Source: Fratercula arctica | Taxonomy: Eukaryota > Chordata > Aves > Charadriiformes > Alcidae | Direction of reading: 5' to 3' | Assembly: GCA_947846985.1 (NCBI GenBank) | Contig: CANTUZ010000011.1 | Location: 29,321,589-29,385,588 of the forward strand | Length of the DNA stretch: 64,000 nt | In this document: in pieces, positions 50,691 to 62,120 of the stretch | How the letters are laid out: each line of letters starts with the position of its first letter | Numbering within the stretch: position 1 is the first letter of the stretch | Program-made: the position numbers and the translations under genes | The notes under the pieces: generated by a model | Database searches by the model: none | What the model was told of the DNA's origin: nothing | The model's input: the letters and a program-made list of their open reading frames with translations, nothing else

Positions 50691-53600
50691 TTGGTATGGT
50701 CTGCAGGTTGTTGCAACTGTTGAGTATTTCAACCAGTGATTTGAGGTGTGTCATCTCTTCTGGAAGGCTGAACAGCTTCATACAGAGTTCTTGAGTTCAA
50801 CAAATTAGTGTTATTTACAAATTAGTTTATTTGTTTAGCGCCATTTCTAGCACCATGCTCTATGAGTGATATATTTGACCTCAAAGAGACAGCTTACTTC
50901 ACCCACAAGTCCTTAATTGCTGTGAACTAGCAATAACTACATAAGAAGTGAGGAAAAGGAAGGCACAAGCTGTTCACCCATTTTAAATGTGGCCCCCATG
51001 TAATGGTGTAGCATTTCTGCATTTGGGGTGCTTTTCTACATTTCTGCATGGAAATGCCTTTTTTTACTGTCTGGCTGCATGAACTTCTAAAAACCTGAAT
51101 TAAGTTGTCATAGCATCATACTCTTACTGGACAGAATGTACCGTAAAGTCAGCTGATATGTCTGCACTTTATAAAGACAGAATAAGATTAATGTGAAGGA
51201 AGTGCAGAGAGCTTTCACAATATTGGCACCATCATGCCCCTAAGAAGTGTAAAGGTTGCTCTAGCTGTTCAAACAGTCTTGCCTGACTATATGTTTCAGA
51301 CAAAGAGTGGTTTGCTTTGCTGAATAGTGTTAATAAGACATGCCAGATCTTAACAGAGTCAGTCAATATGATAAATTCTATTGTCTGAAAAAAATGGTCA
51401 GGGCGGAATTTAGCTTCAAAGAGCAACCCCAGCACCAGGAACAGGCTCGAGTAATTATAAAATCCAGCTTGTGCTGCACAAGCGCACTCAACAAAGAGTA
51501 TTTTAACTTCCCCAGTCCTTCAAAATCCCATTTGTTTCTACTTCCAGAGTGCAGCGGGGCTTAAAGTGCATAAGTTTTCAGAAGTGACAGATTTAAATCC
51601 AAACCAAAATAACATCAACAGGAAAAAAGGAAAACATCACACTGGGTTTATGAGGGAGAAAATCAGATGGCATTTTTACATGCAAATGATGAGTATCGGT
51701 GGGAAAGAATTCAATATGATAAATGTGCTCTGTTTCCTCTCTGCTATTAAGTGAGCTTCTGTGATGCCATTGCCTACCCTGGCCTTACATTTCCATAGGA
51801 AATGGCACAAGCTTTCCCATGCAAATTTGCAGCAGCTGTATAGGGGACACAGAGCACAAGGCCATGACTGGTTGACCCACCAATCAAAGTAACTGATGGA
51901 TCTTTTTCCTACCAAGGAAGCCAGATGAAAAGAAGAAAGACTCTTCTAGGTTTTTTTGTGGGTTGGTTTTGTTTGTTTGGGGATGGGGGGAGGGTGGGAC
52001 ATTTCACTTTTAACTTTTTGTCACTGCTGCCAGTATTTTTCACTTTTTAGGAAGAACAGAGTCTATCATAGTCACAGACTGAGTTCATGGACAACTCAGC
52101 AGTAGCTTTCCATGGTGCCACCAGCCAAGACTACACTGAAAAGTTTAGCTTGGTCTCACTATATCTTTCAGGCCTGAAAAAAAATTTACATACTTCAAAA
52201 ATTCCCACCAAAAGAGTTTAGTTTTATATCATCAATAGCTATGCCAGCAGGGAAAGCTACTTTCAGTAGTACACATTATCCCTTCACCAGGGGTTCCCAC
52301 AAGAGTACTACAGCACAGAGACCTTGGTAGTTGCACCTTGTAACCTGTCCTTGCTTAAATTATTTTATTTAAAAGATTGAATAAAGAGAGAAAGCCAAAT
52401 AATTTTCTCACTTCCACAGGCAACTGATTACTTTCTGTTTTTTAACACTTGGAAGCTAACATCCAATGACATCATCTTACAGTCCCCAAACACACGGAAT
52501 TTTCACTACAGCCAAGGAAGGTTTTGCCAGGAAAGACTGTAATAGTAAACCAAACACACTGAACCTTACTTTCAGAAGGAGAGACAGAATGAAAGTGAAA
52601 TGAGTTAATAATTAATATTCTTCTTGAATGGACACTAAAACTTTCAGACAGTGCTAGAAACAAAGGATTAGATTTCTGACGGAGAAATGTTACAATTGTT
52701 TTGTGTCTGTATGCCTTAATTTGAGGACAAGGAAAACTTTCCTACCACTGTAGTAGGCTTCTTGATTAGGAAAAAAAAAAGGAAGAAACAAATAATGACA
52801 GCCAATTTCCAGTGCTTTTAGGCTATTTCATATCAAACAGTGTGATGAATGTAGCAATATCACTTTTGGCTATAGCACAAAAAATATTATTCTCTACAGA
52901 CGCTGCAGCATAAAACAAAAATGCTTTTATTACCAGTAGCAATGATGTGACATGCCTGATAAATGCCACTTTAAGACTCCTTTGGGTCCCAGCATCCCTT
53001 CACACTTATTATCAAGTTACTAATAGATTCTGTAGGTTTGACTGGCCATCATTTAGGAGTGTCATTTACTCTAAAATGACAGAAAAGTACAATGTTCTAA
53101 AATGTTCAATTTTTCTCTTTTCCCTGACTGAGTGACTAATGACTAAGAATAATAACTTTTATTCATGTTGTCTAGGTGATGAAATGTCCATTGTGGAATG
53201 ATGAATATCAAGTAAAGATGTTTTCATTTAACATAGGCAGGGGAGAAAAAAACATGAACCTTTAAGTCTTGAAAATATGAAAGAGAGCAGTCAGCTATTT
53301 AAGTATTCACATCTCTTGTATGACAACTGAGTTTGTTTCCCTTTGTTATTAGTTTTCTTCGGATGCATAGAAGCATTGATAACAACTGGGTCAAATATGT
53401 TACAGATTAAATTCTTATTTGCAAGATAATACTGAAGGTCCCCACTGAGAGTAACACCCCTTTATTCTAGATACTGTATAGACATACCATAAAGGTTAAT
53501 TCCAAAAGCAGAGTGTAGAGGTTACATAAACCAGATCAGAGCAGAGAGATGCACAGAAGGAGAAAACGCTTGTACAGCAGATTCATGGTAGACTTCACAA

Positions 53601-53911
53601 TCGCTCCTATTCAGATTAGAGATTAGGTTGCAAACAACTCAGAAGGACCCCTGCCTTTGCAAATCATAACCGTAATACCCAGCAGAAGACGATCTTCACC
53701 CACTGATGGTTTCTACAGTATACTACAGTACCAACAGAGATAAGAATATAAACCACATCTTTCTGCAAACTTAATTAATTGGAACCGAGTGCCTAATTCT
53801 CTTAAGCCATTTAAAAAACCAGCATAAATTCTTGTCTGTAAGAGAGGATTTGATCTCAGCATGAAAAAGACACAATAAATAATTCTACATTAACTAAATA
53901 TAAATGCTCAC
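50691..53911. other. AT-rich non-coding stretch
   Basis: No frame here exceeds 80 codons. The interval contains the G-rich motif at 51979-51998, annotated separately. A dense purine/pyrimidine patch near 51948-52000 is otherwise low-complexity. No recognisable gene, RNA gene or transposon end is present. Confidence 0.55.
51979..51998 (+). other. Canonical G-quadruplex motif
   Basis: Four G tracts (GGGG, GGGGGG, GGG, GGG) are separated by loops of AT, A and T. This satisfies the usual G3+N1-7 rule with very short loops, which favours a stable parallel quadruplex on the + strand. It follows a (G/T)-rich lead-in. No promoter or gene is visible beside it, so a role is unknown. Confidence 0.75.
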
Positions 53912-54055
53912 CTGACCCTCCCCTCAACATGCTTGGTCCTTGTAGTTCAGTCTGGTCAGCAATGAGGGCCTTTGGGAGTTGATCTTTTCTGGAAAGAACA
54001 AAACATTCAATAGTAATCTTTCCTTTCAAGGGAATAGATTTGTCTTTCTCCTTAT

Positions 54056-56228
54056 CTGGGAAAAAAACCCAAAAACTTAATTTCAACCCAACTGTGTTTT
54101 GATCGAGTATAGGTTTTTTTAAGATTTTTCTTAAAAATTTATCTTTACCTAAGATAGCCTGACCTGTGACTTTATTTCTGGATCAAAGCCACAAAGCAAC
54201 ATGAGATTTTTGTCTGTACAAATATGGTAGCAAGTAAGCATATTCTAATGTTATTTTTACACCAAAGTATATCCCATGGCTTTAGCAGGGTTACTTTAGA
54301 TTTGACATGGCAGCAATTCCAATAGCTTCAGTGGACATACTACTGATTTGCATGAATTATGTCCTGATTCAGTTTCATTGACTTCAGCACTGCTTTTCAT
54401 CTGGGTGAGTCCAGCCATCCTAGATCTTTCGTTTTCCAGTTCTGCGTGGAGATTGAAATGTCACTGAAGAGCCCAATTTGGCCAAACAGGGATTAAGTGA
54501 ACTAGATTTGAGCAAGCTTTTTAAGTTGTTCTCTTTGAGATGGTGAAATTCCATCATAAAAAGGGCCTGAAGGACTTTATGGTGTAGGGGATGAATGGCC
54601 ACTACCCCAATTGACTCACCAGGCAGAACAAATGAGAGACTACTGGAGATAAAAGCCACATCCACTGCCACAGCCTCAGTAAAGGAGTCAACTCTGCAGC
54701 TTCTGCCACAGCCTCTGATCCACTTTGAGAGGACTCCCATTGCTACTGTGCTTCTTATTCATTAGACAGACTTTGAAACACCAGCCTCTGGTTACTCAGT
54801 GGTCATTTTTGATCATAACAAGTTCCCTGGAAAAGAGGAGAAGAAAGCTAACTATACGATCAGAAAGATCACAAAATGCTGCTCTGGCTGTATTGCAGGC
54901 TGTGTAATGTAAACTCTATCAAATAAACACTCCCAGATATTTTCCTACTCTCTGATTACTGCACTAGAAATGCTCAATAATGTTCAACAAATGTACGAAA
55001 ACAGCATATGTCAATCCAGCATTTCCTTCAAACTGTTCTATTTTGGGTTCCTGTTTTGTTCAATTAACACCGCTATAACTGACTCACTCTAGTTACATCT
55101 GATCTGTTCGGGAGGAACAGAAGGAGCTTTCGTTAGCACTGAAAATCTATAGTTAAGCAACTTTAGAGCACTGACACACACAGGTGAAAGTCAGAAAGAT
55201 GCTCAAAGGTCCTTCTCAAAATGCTGGCAAAAGGTATGTCCCTAGGGCTGGTATTAAGGCTAAGCAAATTCTGTGACTCTCTTCCTCCAGCCAGAAAAGA
55301 ACACAGGCAAAAAGCACCTTTGTATCAGATGTCATTAGTGATCACTGTTGTACGTTAACACAAGTAAGAGCAATAAAGTAATCTTTTTTGCTTAAGTTTC
55401 TTTTGTGTGTTTCTTCCACGTGCTCTTTTTTTCTTTGTGTATTAAAAGGAATTTAACTATTTAACAGAAGAGCACAGCAGAACATACTTTTGGCTTAGCC
55501 AAAAAATCAGACTAGAGCCCAGCATGGAAATCTTAGGGAGAAAGAATTGTATTGTAGCTGGGAGAGGTGGTCTCACCCAGGCAAACATCTATATAATTTA
55601 CCTCTTTCAAAACCCAAAATCTCTTTATGCCAAATAAGCCACTAGTGATTATAATTAGTGCTATTCTACAGTCATGCTGATCATGCTAAGTACCACCCAG
55701 CACAGCTGTGGGCCCTGTGCAGAAGACTGTCTGATCTAATTTCACACATAGCACTCTGAAATAAAAAAGTAGGTGGGAAGGACAGAGGAGCACTTCCAGC
55801 ACTCCTGCGGTTATCAAGCAAAGCTTGCTGTTTGAGCACTGGCAGGTAAAAAGATGATGGCGGTGACTGGTAAGCATGTTGAAGCAAAACGTGAGACGGT
55901 CAGGGCCCGGCATGTGGGTGTTTTGCAGTTGTGTGGGCAGTGGAGAAGACAGAAGTGTTGCCAGTAGGATGCTCTGGAGGGACTGTGGAAGTCCCTTTAA
56001 TGCAAGAGGTTGGGTGTTCCTGAACTGCCACTGCTCAACTGGAGCTGTGGCTTGTAAGCCAGCTGGGAGAGAATGTGGGCAGGCTGACAGATGAAGAATA
56101 AATGGTCGGAAATAGGTCAGGGATGTAAAGATGAGAGTTGTGAGATAGCCAGTCAGAGCACGTAGCTAAAGCCATATTGATGGACAAGATTCGAAGGTCA
56201 TGCACTGGCATAACTGTTTTCCTACAGG
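54056..56228. other. Non-coding stretch, no confirmed gene
   Basis: A 106-codon minus-strand frame at 54420-54740 has no recognisable domain. The segment 54311-54400 is annotated separately as a possible ancient repeat. Frames at 55681-56094 on both strands are short. The interval ends at the 3' end of the minus-strand CR1. A splice-flanked candidate exon just before this interval is described in the findings rather than annotated as a gene. Confidence 0.5.
54311..54400. repeat. Possible ancient palindromic amniote repeat fragment
   Basis: The order AATTCCAATAGCTTCAGTGG, then CTACTGATTTGCA, then CCTGATTCAG resembles the same class of old interspersed repeat suggested at 31386-31590. In that class a CATTGACTTCAGTGG word is followed by CTGATTTACA and a GATTCAGG-like end. 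The match is from memory and diverged, so the call is tentative. Confidence 0.35.
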
Positions 56229-57300
56229 AATCATAGAATCACAGAATGGTTTGGGTTGGAAGGGACCTTAAAGATCATCTGGTTCCAACCCCCCTACCAT
56301 AGGCAGGGACACCTCCCACTAAACCAGGTTTCTCAAAGCCTCACACAACTTGGCCTTGAACACCTCCAGGGATGGGGCATCCACAACTTCTCTGGGCAAC
56401 TTGTCCAGTGCCTCACCACCCTCACAGTAAAGAATTTCTTCCTAATACCTAACCTAAATCTACCCTCTTTCAGCTTAAAATGATTACCCCTCATCCTATC
56501 ACTACACTCCCTGACACTCCTCACCTTTCCTGTAGTCCCCTTTAGGTACTGGAAGGCTGCTATAAGGTCTCCCTCCAGGCTGAAGATCCCCAACTCTCTC
56601 AGCCTGTCTTCATAGGAGAGGTGCTCCAGCACTCTGATCACCTTGGTGGCCTCCTCTGGACCCGCTCCAACAGGTCCATGTCCTTCTTACGTTGGGGACC
56701 CCAGACCTGGACACGGTACTCCAGGTAGGGTCCCACCAGAGCAGAGTAGAGGCGCAGAATCACCTCCCTCAACCTGCTGGCCACGTTTCTTTTGATGCAG
56801 CTCAGGATGCAGTTGGATTTCTTATCTGCAAACACACATTGCGGGCTCATGTTGACCTTCTCATCAACCAACACCTCCCCAAGTCCTTCTCCTCAGGGCT
56901 GCTCTCAATCCATTCTCTGCCCAGCCTGTATTTGTGCTTGGGCTTGCCCTGACTCACACGCAGGATGTTGCACTTGGCCTTGTTGAACTTCAGGAGGTTC
57001 GGACAGGCCCACCTCTCAAGCCTGTCAAAGTTCATCTGGATGGCATCCCTTTCCTCCAGCATGTCGACCGTACCACACAGCTTGCTGTTGCTGGCAACCT
57101 TGCTGAGGGTGTGCTCAGTCCTGCTTTCCATGTCACCAACAAAGATGTTTAACAGCACCAGTCCCAGTACTGACCCCTGAGGAATGCCACTCATCACTGG
57201 TTGCCACTTGGACATCAAGCCGTTGACCACAACTCTTTGAGTGTGGCCGTCCAGCCAATTCCTTATCCATTGACTGGTCCATCCATCAAATCTCTCCAAT
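56229..57300 (-). mobile_element. CR1 LINE, longest copy, minus strand, 5'-truncated
   Basis: Read on the minus strand, it runs from about 57300 to its 3' end at 56229. On the + strand that end appears as AATCATAGAATCACAGAATG followed by GGTTTGGGTTGGAAGGGACC. It carries the second half of ORF2: part of the reverse transcriptase domain, then the C-terminal region, then the 3' UTR. It has two frameshifts, an internal deletion and lost catalytic residues, so it is dead. The 5' end stops abruptly at a 9-bp tandem repeat at 57301. I see no target-site duplication, as is common for CR1. The 3' UTR differs from the 42.95-kb copy, indicating another subfamily. Confidence 0.95.
56333..57299 (-). pseudogene. 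CR1 ORF2 remnant with decayed reverse transcriptase
   Basis: The 57299-56847 segment (150 codons) keeps the reverse transcriptase motif SGIPQGSVLG at residues 37-46. At the catalytic aspartate pair (the ADD of the RT palm) it has A-S-N at residues 69-71, with Ser and Asn codons at 57092-57087, so both metal-binding aspartates are lost. The frame shifts near 56875 and again near 56640. The following block reads [18 protein letters not shown] and then lacks about five residues present in the copy at 42953-43669. Codon use and coverage match CR1 rather than any host gene. It cannot encode an active enzyme. Confidence 0.9.
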
Positions 57301-57325
57301 CTAGAGACACTAGAGACACTAGAGA
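57301..57325. repeat. 9-bp tandem repeat (CTAGAGACA) at the CR1 5' junction
   Basis: Nearly three head-to-tail copies of a 9-bp unit, starting exactly where the minus-strand CR1 homology ends. It may be slippage in the target DNA or a product of the truncated insertion. Confidence 0.8.
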
Positions 57326-59102
57326 AAAGTTAAGGGTCCAGGACTCTAATGACTTCACGGAGAACAGGACTCAATGGCACACATTTACAAACATATTTAA
57401 GCATCTAGTTATGGTTTCTATCTTAAACAAAAATACTTATGAGCTTGGCTGAATCAGAATCCAACAACATGGGAGAAATGCAACTGGACTTCTAATACGG
57501 TTCAGATAAACTCTGAGAATCAACAAACAGCACATTCATCCCAGACTCCCTGGTGAACCATGCGCTAGAAATCATTCATAAAATTATTATTTTAGTCCTA
57601 AAGACAAACTCATTTTACACAAGCCTAGAAGACTCTGTTGCTATTAAATCATCATCAAAAACATCAATGAAAGGTCATTTTGTCAGTGTTCTCATTTTAT
57701 ATTACTAGACCCACATTTCCCTGTGCCTGCCTGAATCTCTCTGCCTGAGGTGCTCTCTTCCCTTGTTGCTTAGGTGAAGGCAGCTGCTATGTGGATATAC
57801 TTTACAATGTGTTCTGAAATTATTCTCTAAATAAAAATTGGGTTCTCTAGGCTGCAATAGGCAAGTATAAATAAGGAATGTGTCTCTGGTTTAAATACAG
57901 TAAGAAAACACACACCCCTAACGTAGAGTAAGAAACATTTCTGAATAGAGGCAGGAAGGTAAGACATGTTTTAAATAAAAGCTAACGCTAATGAGCATTT
58001 CTAAGATGGATTTGTATTAAAATAACGCTGAAAAGATTTTAGAAACAGGTGTATTAAAATGTTCATTTGAAATCGTTATGAATTTTTGTCTGAGGAGCAA
58101 GTTGTCTTAAAGGTTCCATTTTCTAACAGAGAACTGTTTCCACTTCATGAAATATTTTGCATTATATTTTAATTAAAGTTATAATTACAGAACTAAATAT
58201 AATTAGCTTCTTTCTTCAAAAGAAATTGGAAGTGAACTTACTTTATTAAATTTTCAATTTGTTTCCTGCAGTGTTACATAGTTTATTCTAATTAATTGAA
58301 TGAGATCTCATAAATATTTTATCAACATAGGGATGTGATTAACAGCTCAAGTTTTGTGTGGTTCTCTTTTTTCTTTCCAGCTTTCTTCTTCTTCTCTGCA
58401 TTACCATTCCCCCAGTTTTCATGTGCACTCTCCTGCCTACAGTGACAACTTAAATACGGGAGCCCTCACGGAGCCCCCCCTCTTCCACAGCAAAATGCTG
58501 TATTTTAGCAGTCTTGGCCACAGGAAGCCATTTTTAACTTCTCTCTGGGAATGTTTGTTATCTAAGGGAGACCTCATATAACACAGACCGTGGAAGTGAC
58601 ACTCATTTCTTGTGTGATTTATGACTTCCACACTAAATAGCTTCCTGCAGAATGTTCTCTGCTTTCAGGGTGTGTTTGCGTGTGCAGCATATTTGTTTAT
58701 TCTCAGAGCAGATAAAGGAGTAAAAAGGACTGTAACCCCCCATTAGTGCACTCTACTCTAGAGATTACAAAATGGAGCAGAAGGTACATATCACACAGCT
58801 CTCTAGTCCCCGTTGGGTTGCAAAGGGCTCAGTTTTTACACGTCATCAGTGAGATTTAAACCTGTGAGTGCTGAATGGAGCCATTGTGGTTTGAGCCTCT
58901 GGGTTGACCTGTTCAGCCTCCCATTTGCCATGTGGACATTCAGCACAGCAGAAACATCAGCACAGTGCCCTCAGGCCCCTCTTACAAGATCAAGAGCTAG
59001 CATCAGGGGGAAAACACGCCAGGGGCTTCACAGACTCCCAAGAACAGAGGCAATACCCCCTTCAGAGCATGCCAATGCAAATAAAAAGGGAAGGAGGACA
59101 TG
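57326..59102. other. AT-rich non-coding stretch with a TAATTA cluster
   Basis: No recognisable gene. Frames are under 100 codons. The 58141-58300 part is extremely AT-rich with repeated TAATTA words, listed separately. A pyrimidine tract ending TTTCTTTCCAG at 58380 looks like a splice acceptor, but the 75-codon frame around it (58354-58581) resembles no protein. Confidence 0.5.
58170..58294. promoter_or_regulatory. Cluster of four TAATTA (homeodomain-type) sites
   Basis: TAATTA occurs at 58170-58175, 58182-58187, 58200-58205 and 58289-58294. TAATTA is the core recognised by many Antennapedia-, LIM- and paired-class homeodomain proteins. AT-rich composition makes single sites common, but four in 125 bp is denser than elsewhere in the window. 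Enhancer function is only a possibility; nothing in the sequence shows activity. Confidence 0.25.
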
Positions 59103-59200
59103 GAGATGAAGTGACCTGCCTGTAGTTACACACCATTTGAGGACAAACATGAGAATTTGCTCTCCTAGCCCCCAGTCCAATGCCGCCTCTCTCCCCACCA
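59103..59200 (+). mobile_element. MIR-like CORE-SINE remnant
   Basis: The order GATGAAGTGACCTGCCTGTA (59106-59125), TTACACACC, GAGAATTTGCTCTCCTAG and CCCAGTCCAATGCC (59171-59184) parallels the MIR 3' half: AGTGACTTGCCCAAGGTCAC, then a GAATTTGAACTC-type word, then a CCAGTCCAGTGCCC-type word. MIR copies are ancient tRNA-derived SINEs mobilised by L2 and are shared across amniotes. Divergence is high, as expected of their age, and the tRNA-like head is not recognisable. Confidence 0.5.
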
Positions 59201-62104
59201 CTGCTGAAATAGGATGATTACAATTTATGTTGGAAATGCTGCTCTGCAGCCACAGCAGCAAGTAGATATCAGTATGGATAGCTAAGCAAATAAACAGCAT
59301 GTTGATCGTATCAAACAGAAATAAATTTAAGTACATCTGTATGTGAAATGAATAGTCAGAAAGTAAGAAGATAATCATTATGGCTCTGAATCAAATTGAA
59401 TCTCTGTCAGTCCCCAGTTTAGAGCGGAAGGGACTGGTGTCACAGAGAGTAACACTGTGTTCTTTTAATATATTCCAGATTAATTTAATTAAGCTCTGCT
59501 TTAATAATATCAAAGGAAAGCTTCAGCCTTCACCATGACCTTTACCATCCCACAATATCAAAGGTATGGGATAAATTGAACAAAAATGAAATCCATATAT
59601 ATTTTATCTATCCATTTAGCTCAGGCAGGCATTGTGTCACTTGCCATCTTGTATTGTTGACAGCAACAGGCTGAGTATCTTTTAATATCTAAAGAACAAA
59701 TTGTTTTCTTGCAAGCATGCTTCAAAAGTCCCAGTGATGCTAGCTGGAAGTGTACACATTTCTCCCTGGGAAAAAAATTCCCCTAATTGTTTTTCCTTTT
59801 CATACATTCCTTTACTAATTATTCTTTAATTTAGGGCAAATTGTGGAAGTAGAAAAGTAAATCAGATTTGTTTCTCATTCTATGTGTTGTACAAAACTGG
59901 GTAGTCTCCATTTGCATGCACAGTGATCCTTCTTTTGAATTGTGAAATAAATCAGTCGAAATCATGTTGACAAGAACCTTGCACTGATGATTCAGTGACC
60001 CTGTTGCACTGTTAAAGTTGTTTTCCAAAGTCTAAAACTATTTTCTGATCAATCCAAATTTCGATTGATAGATGATGTTAACCCTGGTGTTTACAGGCAT
60101 TTCTTGCAGAGGCTGGATCTGTGACTGTTGATGCCAGACCTGGATTTGACCTGAGAGTTGCTGTATATTTATGTCTTGAAATGACTCCAAAGCAGCTTTA
60201 TTGTGCTTGGGTCTCCATCCTCTCCTAATTTACTTTACTTTTCTGAAATCAAGTAGACCATTACTTGCACAGTTGCAAAGGCAATAATAACAGTAAATGC
60301 AATTTTTATGTGGAGAAGGTCCACATTTCTCAGTTCCTAATACACCAAGAAAAATGAAAAGGCCAGAAAACTTGTTCTGCTGTTAAAATGACAAGATTAT
60401 GGATATTTTCTAAAATTATTACAAGGGAGGCCTGGGATTCACATGTAATATTTAAAGCACATCCAACATACTTTAGGCACTGCATTATTAATGTCAAATG
60501 AAGTATATTCTCCAAGTATTTATTTACAACTCTCCAGTGCTAAAGCTCAGAGTGGGGATTCCTTCCCATGGCTGTATATCCCACTATGGCAAACATCTTG
60601 CTCCTTCTCAGGGTCATGCAACACCCATTTTCCTAATTCAGACTTTCTGACCTTTCATTCTCTGTGTTCTCTCCTGGTCAGAGATACATTTCATACGGTT
60701 AGTTGAGAAGGAACTTTGTGTTATATCAGCATCAGCAAAGTCAGCTGGGCCAGCTCCCAAACCCTTACAATTCTCTCACCACCACGCTTCAACAAACAAT
60801 GGCATCACGGTACTATCACTCAGTCTAGTAAAGGGTATTTTATCTCCTTCTCTTGTTTTAGTTTGTTTTCACAGCTACAGTCTTGTCCTTTATGTTGTAA
60901 CATAACTTCAGATACTTTTCCTGTTACCAGATTCTTTACTGCCTGCTGCAGATTTTTTCTCAACATATGGGGAAAACAGTCTTCACACTTTTCTTTCCAT
61001 TCCACATCCTTGACATAATGGGTGGTTTAAACAGTTTGCATATGTATACACAATTGAAAGGGGAATCTGTGCTGACAGAGAGATGGATGCTTTAAGCATT
61101 TTATTGAAGCAAGTTTTAGAGGAGGTTCTACTTCTTTTTGAAAGAAAGTTTGAAGCTGATTTGAAACCCAGATAGTACTAACTTATTTGTAAAGTTAACT
61201 CACAACCACTGGCAATACCACGACCATTCTGTTCTTGCATTTTATCCACTGATGAGGGAAAAAACAACGGAGATCGCTGTGCTAGGCATGGGACAGACAC
61301 ATGCACAGATCCCTCCATGGCAGAGGCTCCCAGCTTTGTGGGCTGAGACGATCCCTTTATAGATTCACAGCAGAGGGACACAGAAGCTCTATGGACTTAC
61401 TGAAATAAGAAATACTGGTGCACATGTTCAGGGAGCTGACACGGCACACTACATCAACTCTGCTGCATGCTAAAAAGATGTTGAATTCTGAGATGGAGAA
61501 TAACTCACGTCATATTTCTCACTACCCGTTTGTCCAGAATAGTTTCTATTTCCTATCCCCTTTTTCTCCACAGCAAATTTCTTGATGATAGAAATACAGT
61601 GAACAAGGTTATGCCAAGTTGGCATATTCTAATAACTAAGAGTCCTTGGAACAACTGCAAGGACTTTGAAGAAAGATATACTAAAACCAGCTGTGAACGT
61701 TTTCAGGTTATGACCACTTCTACAAGGGAGGACAAGTGAATAGGTATTTTGATTCTGGAACTTAGATCAATATAATTTTTTACTCTAACTGTAACAAAAC
61801 CTCAGTCTGGATTATTCAGTCCATGTGGTTTTGTCCCAGCATTCACGAGGCATATGTACCACAGCACCCTGATCAGTAGGTAGCATCTGTCTTGAGTTTT
61901 GTTCAATTTAATTTGATAAAAGTGGAGCTCATGCAAAGACAACTAATTGGGGAGCTGAATACACAACCTACCACCCACCATGTGTCATTACTGGAAATAA
62001 CTCCACAAAGAAACCACATTTGGAGCCGAAAACCTAAGACAGCTTTAACTCCTGATAGTATTCTCTGCTTCATTATCTCTCCGTGACTTGGGATACTTTT
62101 TATG
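59201..62104. other. AT-rich non-coding stretch
   Basis: Frames reach 100 codons (60716-61018, +) without recognisable content. No simple repeats, RNA genes or transposon ends were identified. Confidence 0.55.
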
Positions 62105-62120
62105 ACACACACACACACAC
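62105..62120 (+). repeat. (AC)8 microsatellite
   Basis: Eight perfect AC dinucleotides. It is short for birds and perhaps weakly polymorphic. Confidence 0.85.

Noticed and set aside
58354..58581. Acceptor-like TTTCTTTCCAG with a 75-codon frame
   Set aside because: The frame begins upstream of the supposed acceptor, no good donor follows, and the peptide is unrecognised.
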